Assembly: GCA_018224415.1 (NCBI GenBank)
Contig: JAGTUZ010000153.1
Coordinates: forward strand, 1 to 9,024
Length of the DNA stretch: 9,024 nucleotides
Direction: 5' to 3'
Origin: Bacteroidota bacterium
GTDB taxonomy: Bacteria; Bacteroidota; Ignavibacteria; SZUA-365
The position numbers and the translations under genes are program-made. The notes below the pieces were generated by a model. It was not told the origin of the DNA, ran no database searches, and worked only from the letters and a program-made list of their open reading frames with translations. This document shows positions 1 to 7,979 of this stretch, in pieces (within the stretch, counting starts at the first letter, position 1; each line of letters starts with the position of its first letter).

Positions 1-1
1 T

Positions 2-1645
2 ATGCGGCTGTCCGTGACAGGCAGCGTCGACACCCTGGGATACGAATGGTGGAAGGTGGAAACGAGCGGAGCGCAGACGCCTATCCCGGCGCTGTATCGA
101 AACGATTTCGATGGATTGCATGTCGCCCGTGAGAGCGGAGGTATCCTGGTCGATCGCCTCTGGATGCCGGCGCGTTGCGCGGCGGGTGAGAGCATTCCGA
201 TGGGACGCGTGCTCGCCGCGGGCAGCATCACCTTCGGAGATGTCACGCGCGAGACCGTCACCGTTGACTACGGCGCGAATGGCATCTGGACATATGCCGA
301 CAGTGTCGGACTGCTCTCCGTGCAACAGGGAGGCAAGGTCTTCCGGCTCGCGGAAATCGGCACATGGCTGCATCCGCTGGAACCGTTGCGCGCGCAGGAA
401 CAGGCCGTGCCCTTCGCAGAGGGTGATCTTCTGGTGTACCGCAGCGCCGGTGGAGGGTCCTCACAGTGGAAGACAGAAATCTATCGTTCACGGGCGGCGG
501 GACAGCCTGCCTGGGCGAACTATCCGTACTATCTCGCCCTCGGTTCCGTGATCGATATGCGCGCGGGAGTCCTGTTCCACGTCAACGACCGTGGCATGCT
601 CACGGAGTACGTCTACCATGGGGAGGATTTGGTGGAGCTGTATCCTGCATTCATCCCGAGGGATTCCACCGTGCTGCTCAACAACGTCGCCTGGTCGGTG
701 GGACGCCGTTTCGACACCATCGTGCTCGGCGCGCAGTGCCGTGCCTTCGAACTGCGGCGCGGGGAGTATTACCGTGTCATCACCGACCGCTTCGGCGAAG
801 TATTCTGCACAAGTGCGAAGCAGCTCAGCCTGCTGCATTCCGCCGTCGTGCGCGACACCGCGTACAATCGCGACACGCCTGCGGTGCGCTGGTTCGATCT
901 CTGCGTCGGCAATCGGTATCAGTACAGATACTTTAGGGGGTGGACCGTTATGCAGTGGACGGAGATCACCGCCGACACGCTGATCGACGGAGAGCGATGG
1001 TATCTGTTCTCGGGCGAGGGACCGCTGCTCGGCTGGTTCCGATGCGACAGTAGCGGTTTCTATCGCCGGGACACGGGCACGGGTGGCGTGGAGTTGCTCT
1101 TCTCCGGAACCCTGAACATCGGTGACCTCTGTCGATGGGGAATGGTACGCGATACCATCTCTGAATCCGTGGATGGCACGATGCGACGTCGAATGGATTC
1201 CCACGAATATGGTTTCGGGTATTCGATCGGCTGGCATGTCCGCCTGCTGGAAGGTATCGGCATGCAGGTCTTTGAGATGCACTCCTGGGAGAGCGACAAG
1301 GCCTACGCGCTCACATACGCCGAGGTCTGCGGAATGCGCTGGGGAGCCATCACCGGCATCGCCGGGACACCCGAGGGGCTCCCTGTCCAGCCCACGCTGT
1401 CCATCTCACCCCACCCCCTGCGCGGGCAAGGGTCCGTGTCCGTTAACCTCCCGCGTTCGGCGCGTGTGCGCATCAGCGTGTTCGACATGCTCGGAAGGGA
1501 ACAACTCGTCGTCGGAGAGGGCGAATACCCTGCCGGAGCGTCGACGGTCGCACTGTCAGCCACCGGCCTCGCGCCGGGTGTTTATCTCATGCGCTTGCAA
1601 TGCAACACGGGAAGCGTCACCAGCCGCTTCATGGTGCTGCAATGA
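2..1645 (+). CDS. Large secreted T9SS cargo protein, modular, 5'-truncated by the window edge
   Basis: No enzyme family is recognised. The frame is open to the left edge, and the ATG at position 2 has no visible upstream signal, so the true start is probably outside the window and 547 residues are visible. Residues about 466-547 form a T9SS type A sorting domain: the SISPHP entry, the FDMLGRE turn, the LAPGVYLMRL strand and a short final strand ending FMVLQ. Such tails direct export through the outer membrane and are usually removed or replaced by an anchor. The rest is rich in Trp, Tyr and beta-strand-like sequence and seems to contain three degenerate modules. Equivalent segments begin near residue 30 (ALYRND), 190 (VLFHVND) and 344 (GWFRCDS), each followed by a hydrophobic strand; VDTL at residue 9 and ADTL at 324 precede modules one and three at the same offset. 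A structural or adhesive role on the cell surface is an inference. The next gene follows after 28 bp on the same strand. Confidence 0.8.
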   Translation: MRLSVTGSVDTLGYEWWKVETSGAQTPIPALYRNDFDGLHVARESGGILVDRLWMPARCAAGESIPMGRVLAAGSITFGDVTRETVTVDYGANGIWTYADSVGLLSVQQGGKVFRLAEIGTWLHPLEPLRAQEQAVPFAEGDLLVYRSAGGGSSQWKTEIYRSRAAGQPAWANYPYYLALGSVIDMRAGVLFHVNDRGMLTEYVYHGEDLVELYPAFIPRDSTVLLNNVAWSVGRRFDTIVLGAQCRAFELRRGEYYRVITDRFGEVFCTSAKQLSLLHSAVVRDTAYNRDTPAVRWFDLCVGNRYQYRYFRGWTVMQWTEITADTLIDGERWYLFSGEGPLLGWFRCDSSGFYRRDTGTGGVELLFSGTLNIGDLCRWGMVRDTISESVDGTMRRRMDSHEYGFGYSIGWHVRLLEGIGMQVFEMHSWESDKAYALTYAEVCGMRWGAITGIAGTPEGLPVQPTLSISPHPLRGQGSVSVNLPRSARVRISVFDMLGREQLVVGEGEYPAGASTVALSATGLAPGVYLMRLQCNTGSVTSRFMVLQ

Positions 1646-1660
1646 AAACGGATCGAGAAT

Positions 1661-1668
1661 GGAGGGAG
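1661..1668 (+). promoter_or_regulatory. Strong Shine-Dalgarno site for the VWA-domain gene
   Basis: The purine run GGAGGGAG ends 5 bases before the ATG at 1674. It decides the start: the in-frame ATG at 1659 overlaps this site and would put five residues before the Met-Lys-Lys of an otherwise perfect signal peptide. Most other genes in the window have no comparable site. Confidence 0.7.
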
Positions 1669-1673
1669 CATAT

Positions 1674-4067
1674 ATGAAGAAAACAGCATCCGTTATTCTC
1701 ATTATAACAATCATGCACGCGCTGCCCATCGCGGCACAGGTCACCGTGCATGTGTGGAAGGCCGATACGAGCTGGTACTACCAGCAGATCGACGGATTTC
1801 TGCCCGACCGCATCGCCCCCGTGCTCAGCATCGTCAACAGGGGCAGCGACACCGCGTACCAGCTGTCCCTTCACTGCGACATCCAGTCCCATCTGCGCTT
1901 CGGCAACGGGAGCGTCTCGTACCCGGCCATCCTTGTTCCACGCCTCCTGCCCGGTGATTCGCTGCGTCAGCCGCTCGACCTCTCTGTGCAGGCGGACCGG
2001 TACCGGACCAGCATTCCCTGGCCGCAGCGGCTGTTCTGGCAACTCGACTGGGAGCAGGGCGCGGCGCGGGTCCAGGGCAGCGACGAGGGACATGCCATCG
2101 CCATGATCCTGGGGAATTGTCCCGGTGGAGACGGACGGACGGAAAGGAAAGGACTCGAGCTGATCCTGCCGGATACGCTGGTCCTCGATCCCGGTCCTGA
2201 TGGGTTCGAGCGCCGCGAACTCGAAGTGTATTGTCTCGTGTACAGCCGGGAAGGGCTTCCCCTCACCGCCGAGGACGTCGAATTGGCGAATGACTGGTAC
2301 GAGGAACGCATCGTCAGACCGGAAATCCGGCGCCTGACGCCGCGGGATTCCATCCGTGGTCGAGTCATTGCCCCCGGGGACACGTTGCGCGTGCGTTTCC
2401 AGGTGTTTGTTCCCTACATGGAATGGCGGCATTACGTGGGATTCCAGGCGTCCCTGACCTGGCGGCACCGGCAGGAATGCGGGAATACCATCTACCGCAT
2501 TGAACGCTCGCAGGCCATGCACCTGCGGCATCTCCCGGCCCGTGCGGCAACCGGCGAGATGTGGATCACGCACATGCATCCCGGAGGTGTGGACGTGGCG
2601 CTCCGGACGTCGGCCTGGTGCGGCGAGACGCCGATGGACATCGACTACATGATGGTCACCCTGACCGACAATGGAGAATCCATCACGCCGGAGTATTTCA
2701 AACCCTCGCGTTATCGCCGCGAGCGCAGGCCTCTGCGTGCGCTGTTCGCGCTGGACGTGACGCGCAGCGTCGGCGAGGCGGGACTCGCGGCATACAGAAC
2801 GGCGATCCGGACCTGGTCGCGAATCATGGAAGCCGGGCGCGATTCCCTCGCCATCTACACGCTGGCCGGAGACGTGTTACCGCTGCTGTCATGGAGCAGC
2901 GACACCACGAGAATCGACGAGGCGCTTGCCCGGCTGTCCCTTCGCGATGGACACAGCGTCACAGGCGCCGCGCACGCGCTGCTCGATCTCGATCCCCGGG
3001 AGGGATCGGAAACAACCGGGTTACTGCTCTTCTTCACCGACGGCTGGTATCCCGGCGATGCGCTCGACGCCGACAGCCTCATGCGGCGGGCGCTGCGGGA
3101 GGGATGGATCTACCATCGCTTCGCCACGGACACCGACGTCAATCTGGATCGCCTCTCCCACTGGACCGGTCGCGGCGAAGCTTCGGGCGACGCGCTTGAA
3201 ATGCGCAGGCGGTACATCGAACACAGCTGGCACTACGACCCCTTCCGCTACAGCTGGTTCTATTACACCATGCCGTGCCGTCTCGGTGTGGAACGCGATC
3301 TGGCGTTGACCCTGCATGGAATCTGCGGTCGCGACACGACCATGTTGTTTCACTACACCGTCCCCGACGACAGCGTCGGAGAGAACGGGATGCGCTTCCT
3401 TCTCCGCGACGCGACCGTGACGGCTGGCGGCAGACTCGAGCTGCCCGTGCGCTATGAAAACGTGCGGCCGCAAATATATTATATAACCGAATTCCTGCTT
3501 CGCTACGACAGCACACGTCTGCGTTTCGACAGCCTCGTGACGCGGACTGTCAGGCCCTGGCATGACGTCACCGCCACGCCTGGCGTGATCTCCGTGGTCT
3601 CGCAATTCTGGTTCGAATCGAGCAAGGACGACTTCGCGTTTGCCTGCTTCACCGTCCTTCCCGTGTCCGACACGACATCCACCGTCATCGAGCTGGAGGC
3701 GTGGGAGAGATATGGCGCCTGCTCCGTCCTGCCGTCAAGAGATGCCACGGTTATGATTCTTCCGATGACCACCGGCGTCACGGCGAATACAGGACCGGAG
3801 GCGTTCCGTTTGTTGTCCGTCTTCCCCCAGCCCGCGACCGACCGCATCACGCTCGAATTGCAATCCGAAACGAATGCGCCTTGCGATTATCGTTTGGTGG
3901 ATCCGGTCGGCCGCGAATGGCTTCGCGGGCGTATCTCCGCCGGCGGGCAGGGGAGGTGGTATCACACCATTTCGTTGTCTTCGGACATCCCCGACGGATT
4001 CTATCTCCTCGAGCTGCGCCAGGGCACGACGCGTCGCACCGCCACCGTGCCACTGAGGCGGAGGTGA
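1674..4067 (+). CDS. Secreted VWA-domain protein with cohesin-like domain and T9SS sorting tail
   Basis: This gene encodes a 797-residue exported protein. Residues 1-22 (MKKTASVILIITIMHALPIA and on to Gln) are a signal peptide. Residues about 24-345 are beta-rich, with an NRGSDTAYQL segment like CARDB/Ig-like repeats. A von Willebrand A domain spans about 354-520. Its metal-ion-dependent adhesion site is recognisable: Asp361, Thr363, Ser365 (DxTxS instead of the usual DxSxS), Thr430 and Asp456 in FFTDG. Residues about 578-700 resemble a cohesin-type beta sandwich (VTAGGRLELPV, then LLRYDSTRLRFDSL). Residues about 713-797 are a T9SS type A sorting domain (VFPQPATDR, then VDPVGREW and PDGFYLLELR). 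VWA domains bind proteins through a divalent metal, so a surface adhesion or assembly role is likely but unproven. The open frame runs upstream into the preceding gene, but the Shine-Dalgarno site and signal peptide fix the start at 1674. It is probably co-transcribed with the gene before it. Confidence 0.88.
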   Translation: MKKTASVILIITIMHALPIAAQVTVHVWKADTSWYYQQIDGFLPDRIAPVLSIVNRGSDTAYQLSLHCDIQSHLRFGNGSVSYPAILVPRLLPGDSLRQPLDLSVQADRYRTSIPWPQRLFWQLDWEQGAARVQGSDEGHAIAMILGNCPGGDGRTERKGLELILPDTLVLDPGPDGFERRELEVYCLVYSREGLPLTAEDVELANDWYEERIVRPEIRRLTPRDSIRGRVIAPGDTLRVRFQVFVPYMEWRHYVGFQASLTWRHRQECGNTIYRIERSQAMHLRHLPARAATGEMWITHMHPGGVDVALRTSAWCGETPMDIDYMMVTLTDNGESITPEYFKPSRYRRERRPLRALFALDVTRSVGEAGLAAYRTAIRTWSRIMEAGRDSLAIYTLAGDVLPLLSWSSDTTRIDEALARLSLRDGHSVTGAAHALLDLDPREGSETTGLLLFFTDGWYPGDALDADSLMRRALREGWIYHRFATDTDVNLDRLSHWTGRGEASGDALEMRRRYIEHSWHYDPFRYSWFYYTMPCRLGVERDLALTLHGICGRDTTMLFHYTVPDDSVGENGMRFLLRDATVTAGGRLELPVRYENVRPQIYYITEFLLRYDSTRLRFDSLVTRTVRPWHDVTATPGVISVVSQFWFESSKDDFAFACFTVLPVSDTTSTVIELEAWERYGACSVLPSRDATVMILPMTTGVTANTGPEAFRLLSVFPQPATDRITLELQSETNAPCDYRLVDPVGREWLRGRISAGGQGRWYHTISLSSDIPDGFYLLELRQGTTRRTATVPLRRR

Positions 4068-4092
4068 TGAATCATGTCTGTGAAAAAGTTGG

Positions 4093-4368
4093 TTATCGCA
4101 GCACCAATATCGGGTATTGCTGTACAGCATCCGCTGTGCGCAGCAGGAGAGAGTAGATACCGGCCGGCAGCCCACGCAGAGTGACCGGAAAGAGATGAAG
4201 GCCTTCTGCTATGGTGACTGAATGCGGGGTGGTGACCGTGCGGCCAAGCATATCGATGATTTCCATGGAGATCGTCACAGTATTCCCACACGTGATACGG
4301 ACCACTCCTTCGCTCGCGATCGGATGCGGCGTTATCGAGATATCGATAATTTCCGGTGCGACCCGTTG
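4093..4368 (-). other. Out-of-frame T9SS type A sorting domain belonging to the broken lyase
   Basis: In a frame different from the main lyase frame, the minus strand reads VAPEIIDISITPHPIASEG. It continues with a strand, IIDMLGRTV, LRGLPAGIYSLLLR and a final strand ending ILVLR before TAA at 4093-4095. This is a complete T9SS sorting domain and closely parallels the tail of the first gene in the window (SISPHP, FDMLGRE, LAPGVYL). It has no start codon or signal peptide of its own that would make sense for a free-standing export tag, and a stop lies at 4369-4371 in its frame. It is therefore the detached end of the lyase gene rather than a separate gene. Confidence 0.85.
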
Positions 4369-6011
4369 TCATGACAGAGGTTGAGGAAATGATCCGGATC
4401 GAGATTGCTCGGTTCATTTTCCAGCGCCAGCGTGTTGTGGTAATCCGACCGGCCGATACTGCATAAGAGATTCGTGCCGTCCCAGCCGGTGCGATCCTTT
4501 GTCAGCCATTCACCGCCCCGGTAAAATTCGATCTGGTTGCCGTCACCGTGTTGGTGATCGATGGCGATCCAGCCGAGGGAGTAGGTGAACAATCTCGCCT
4601 GCTCACTCCAGTCCGTCCGTGCGAGAATGCGCCCAAGTCCTTCGGAATACAGCTCCGTCGGCATCCCACTGCGCGGGTCCGCTGCAACGGAGGAGGCCGG
4701 ATCGTACATCATGAACAGCAGGATGGCGTCGCGGAAAATCTCCGCCTGGCTGATGCGATGCAGGAATTCATCCGTGCCGCCCGCGGGCGTATTCTGCTCC
4801 ACCCAGCGGACACTCTCAAGCCTCGCCGCGTTGCCCATGTTGTAGTCGTAGATCGCGAGAGGACCGAACACGCCGATGAAATCAGGCATGAAATAGTTCT
4901 GTCCGTCACCGTACCACGCCGGCTGATATACTTCACCGATCCATGGTCGAGATGCGAGCAGTGTTCGTGCCGGACTCAGTGAATGGATGAATGCATCGAC
5001 CATGTCCGGAAGGAATGCGTTAGTCGGAATGCTGACGTGCTGTCCGCGCAGGGCCGCATCGTCCTCGCCCGCGGTATGGAGCGCGAGCATGAACTGCGCA
5101 TAATAGCCGAAGGCCTCCGGGCCGTATTCGAGTCCTTCGGGCGAAAATCCCCCTCGCGCGTCGTTGCGCAGCAGATGATCGACGACATACAGCCACGCTC
5201 CCGTGGCATTGTCGAGATAGCCACGCAGTTCGCCGCCCGGATCGTCCGCTTCATCGAAGGACATTGCCATGAGGCCGATATTCCGCATATGCGCCGTGTA
5301 GTAGTTGTTGCATGACCATCGAACGGCGCGTTGATCGTCAAGCAATTGCGGGTCATTGACGACGCCAATGGGTTCCGGGTGATTGTAATCCGTTGTGGTA
5401 GCATTCAGGTTTTCATCGATCCACCGAAGGAACACCTTACGGATGGTCTGCTTGTCCGTTGCGCTCAGCGTCGGATAGATCCAGTCCACCGTCAGCGCAA
5501 ACCCCTCTCCCCACCAGCGTGAGCGATTCCCGGTCGAAAATTCCGGATCACGAAAAGGAGCTTCGGCCTGGGCGCCGTTCACCGCGATGTTCATCACATG
5601 CATGAGCAGTGTTCTTGCTCTCTGCGCGTAGTTGTCCCGTGTCGCCTGGTCCGGATGAATGAGCGACATGAATGCGAAAAGCTGCGAATACATCTCGTTG
5701 GGAAACTCCACCCAGTCGGCGATGCCGATGTCTCCGCCTGGCAGATGACCGGCATCCATATCCGCAATGGCGCCTTCAGCGAGGAGTTCCAATCCGTCCG
5801 CATACACGGGGTTTGTCGCCACGGCCCATGACCGCAGACGCGACAGATCAGCGTCACGCACCCAGAGCCGCGGATGTGTCGTTGCGGGCGCAACGGACAC
5901 CCAGGAATCGTGAGGAGTCGCCTGTTGGCCTGTTGCGATTCCTGCATCGGATACGAGGAGGATAAAGGGCCAGATGGCGATCAGCCAATGGGATCGGAAT
6001 GCTGCTTGCAT
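4093..6011 (-). pseudogene. Heparinase II/III-like polysaccharide lyase, frame-broken and lacking most of its C-terminal domain
   Basis: The first frame runs from ATG at 6011 to TAA at 4332 (559 residues). It starts with a signal peptide (hydrophobic core WLIAIWPFILLV, cut near Ala-Thr-Gly-Gln-Gln). HPRLWVRDADLSRLR is the typical entry of the heparinase II/III alpha/alpha-toroid, which includes NNYYTAH (His241) and EYGPEAFGYY (Tyr296). DHQHGD at 485-490 opens the beta-sandwich domain. His488, Asp506 and His525 (YHNTL) match in order and spacing the zinc ligands of Pedobacter heparinase II, as I recall that enzyme. These enzymes cleave uronate-containing glycans by beta-elimination. About 30 residues after His525 the frame ends, although the family continues for roughly 200 residues. 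The T9SS tail follows in a different frame. Either a deletion plus frameshift inactivated the gene, or the assembly has an error. It converges on the VWA gene and is divergent from the metalloprotease. Confidence 0.8.
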
Positions 6012-6403
6012 ATGCGGAGCTCTCGCTTGTGCACGATGACATATCAGGGAAGGGGCCCCGCCAACATCGACAGAAAACGTGAGATTCCCAAATTCCTCTC
6101 GATTGATTCGTCCCTCCCACGAGGAGGATCTGATCCGTATGCTCGATGCGGGTGATTACCTGCGTCATGGCCCGGCACCAGCTCGACCAGCAACATTCTC
6201 ACCCGTCGGGCGACCGCCGCCTCGCGGCCATGCCGTCGATTCTGCCGCTAAACGTCAGCAGGATTCGCCCGCCCGGTGATACGATGCGTGATGCAGCCGA
6301 TTGAAGAAATCTGGTTGACATTGATCGTTGTTTTCGGTATGATATCCAGCATTGAATCATTTTGAAACGAACCCTTCCTGTCACACAACAACCATTTGCC
6401 ACG
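6012..6403. other. Divergent intergenic region without a supported gene
   Basis: These 392 bases separate the broken lyase (leftward) from the metalloprotease (rightward). The only signal I can support is the sigma70-like promoter at 6315-6343. Short open frames of 60-100 codons on both strands have low-complexity Arg/Ser/Pro-rich translations and no recognisable family. No good promoter for the leftward lyase is visible; GGGGCCCC at 6052-6059 is an isolated short palindrome. Confidence 0.6.
6315..6343 (+). promoter_or_regulatory. Near-consensus sigma70-type promoter for the metalloprotease
   Basis: TTGACA (6315-6320) and TATGAT (6338-6343) are separated by exactly 17 bp, one mismatch from the textbook -35/-10 pair. 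Transcription would start near 6350, leaving a leader of about 54 bases before the ATG at 6404. A weaker Bacteroidota-like -7 box (TCATTTTG, 6357-6364) lies just downstream but has no good partner box. Confidence 0.6.
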
Positions 6404-7846
6404 ATGCTGAAAATTTACCTTCTGACCGTTTTATCCGTCCTCTGCTGCTCGGCGAATGCGCAGGTGACGGTTACCTCGGTCCTGGGCCCCCAGGAGCTGG
6501 CAGTTGTGCCCTTTGATTACGCCATGGATGGGACCGAGATCACGCTTGCCGAAATGGACTCAGGTCTCTTTGTATCTCCATATTCCATAAGAGCGTTCTA
6601 TGAAGAGGCCTCGTATGGCAAAATGACCATCAGGGGAATCGTCTACCCATACAGGACGAACCAACCGCCGCTCTTTGGGACGGGATACACAAGTTGCTAC
6701 CCTGAGGATGCCGTCATTGCGAACCAGCCCGATGTTGATTACAGCATCATTGATGGGATCGTCATTTTTCCACATGATACGGCTTCCGGCAAGTCATGCT
6801 CGGCTGGACTGAGTTCCTCGGAAAAACTTCCATTCAGCACGCCAGTGGGAAACCATGAGTTTCGCAGAAGTGGATTCCGAACGCAATTCTATTTTCCCAA
6901 TGATTTCTCCCAGACAACGAGCAGCACGATCGCTCATGAATTGATGCATAGTTTTGGAAATGATTTTCACTCCAATGCATACATCAAGATCGATGGAGAG
7001 TGGACCCTGCAGGGTTACGGAAATCTCTTCGATATCCTGGGTCTCAGGTCCCAGGCAAGTCATCCTTGCAGTATGATAAAGCATAAGCTCGGCTGGCTCA
7101 CTGAAAATGAAATCAAGACGGTTCAGCAGACAGATACGTTCAGGATATATGCCCTGGAGAAAACGCTGCCCGGGAAAACGCAGGCCTTGATCGTTGAATT
7201 GCCACATGCGGTGGACCTTCAGCCGAATGACGCATTCGCGTTTGACCGTCTGTATCTGGAGTATCGAGGATTGACGGGTTTTGATTACCGGTCACCTGCC
7301 CTCAGAAGAGTGCGGCTGAAGGACAATAGCTACCACGCAAACGACAATATCCACGGTCTTCTCGTGATCGGTGTGGATTGCACTTCTGGTGACGATTGTC
7401 TCCCCATGCTCATCGACATGCGCCCCGAACCCATCGGCGGGCTGGGAGCCGGCTATTTGCCCCATGAGGCATCGGACGCGCCATTGTTGTTGGGAGAAAA
7501 GTACACGGTCCCGGGCAACGAAATATCCATGGAAGTCATCAATGTGAACGAAGGAAATTACATTGACGTCGTCATCACCATGCCTGCTGTCGCAAGCTCG
7601 ATCGAGCCGTACCGATTGGACGGGGTAGAGATTTATCCCTCGCCGGCACAAGATTACATCCGCATTTCGAATCCAAATGCAAAAAGCCTTACTGCCAGGC
7701 TTTACGACGTGTACGGAAATCTGGTATTGAATGGGGAAAATGGCACGACGATGGATATTTCCGGCTTGAGTGCAGGAGTATACATCCTGATTGTCAGAGA
7801 CATCAATACGAACAGATCCATGTCGCGGCATATTGTAAAATTATAA
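6404..7846 (+). CDS. Secreted M6/M11-like (immune inhibitor A / gametolysin-type) metalloprotease with T9SS tail
   Basis: This 480-residue zinc protease is predicted to be exported. Residues 1-20 (MLKIYLLTVLSVLCCSANAQ) are a signal peptide. I chose the ATG at 6404 over an in-frame TTG at 6362 because it gives a short basic n-region; neither has a Shine-Dalgarno site. The IRAFYEEASYGKM segment is typical of M6/M11 proteases, where it precedes the catalytic helix. The zinc motif is HELMHSFGNDFH, with His178, Glu179 (catalytic), His182 and probably His189. The strand YGNLFDILG (Asp210-Gly213) stands where these families have the Met-turn (for example FDVMG), and HKLGWL follows, as in relatives. 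Residues about 405-480 are a T9SS type A sorting domain (IYPSPAQDYIRI, YDVYGN, LSAGVYILIV, HIVKL). The third His is one residue later than usual and the Met-turn Met is Leu, so activity is uncertain. The gene is clearly more AT-rich than those to its left. Confidence 0.87.
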   Translation: MLKIYLLTVLSVLCCSANAQVTVTSVLGPQELAVVPFDYAMDGTEITLAEMDSGLFVSPYSIRAFYEEASYGKMTIRGIVYPYRTNQPPLFGTGYTSCYPEDAVIANQPDVDYSIIDGIVIFPHDTASGKSCSAGLSSSEKLPFSTPVGNHEFRRSGFRTQFYFPNDFSQTTSSTIAHELMHSFGNDFHSNAYIKIDGEWTLQGYGNLFDILGLRSQASHPCSMIKHKLGWLTENEIKTVQQTDTFRIYALEKTLPGKTQALIVELPHAVDLQPNDAFAFDRLYLEYRGLTGFDYRSPALRRVRLKDNSYHANDNIHGLLVIGVDCTSGDDCLPMLIDMRPEPIGGLGAGYLPHEASDAPLLLGEKYTVPGNEISMEVINVNEGNYIDVVITMPAVASSIEPYRLDGVEIYPSPAQDYIRISNPNAKSLTARLYDVYGNLVLNGENGTTMDISGLSAGVYILIVRDINTNRSMSRHIVKL

Positions 7847-7979
7847 CAATACAGGAACGATCTGGGCCCAAATAATCGTAAAGGCATCCATGTTCGTCTT
7901 TGGTACTGATCCAGTCCCCAAATAATTTATCCAGGTTGGATGTCGGAAATATCGATACATTCAAAGCACACAGCACAGC

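Noticed and set aside
488..1282. Long minus-strand open frame of 264 codons inside the first gene
   Set aside because: The translation is His/Arg/Glu-rich and typical of an antisense shadow in GC-rich DNA. The plus strand holds a protein with a clear T9SS tail.
1629..2579. Minus-strand open frame of 316 codons opposite the VWA gene
   Set aside because: It is antisense to a gene with a ribosome binding site, signal peptide and recognisable domains, and its own translation shows no domain.
4118..4129. Perfect 12-base palindrome TGCTGTACAGCA, next to a bulged hairpin at 4099-4122
   Set aside because: It lies inside the coding end of the lyase's sorting domain. The nearest T-run on the minus strand is about ten bases past the hairpin, so it is a poor terminator, and a single short palindrome is expected by chance.
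6109..6127. CCTC/GAGG mini-hairpin in the divergent intergenic region
   Set aside because: The stem is four base pairs with no T-run or operator-like repeat nearby.
6199..6402. Minus-strand open frame of 67 codons with the segment SPGGRILLTF
   Set aside because: The rest of the translation is Arg/Ser-rich with no family likeness and no ribosome binding site. It overlaps the strong promoter on the other strand.
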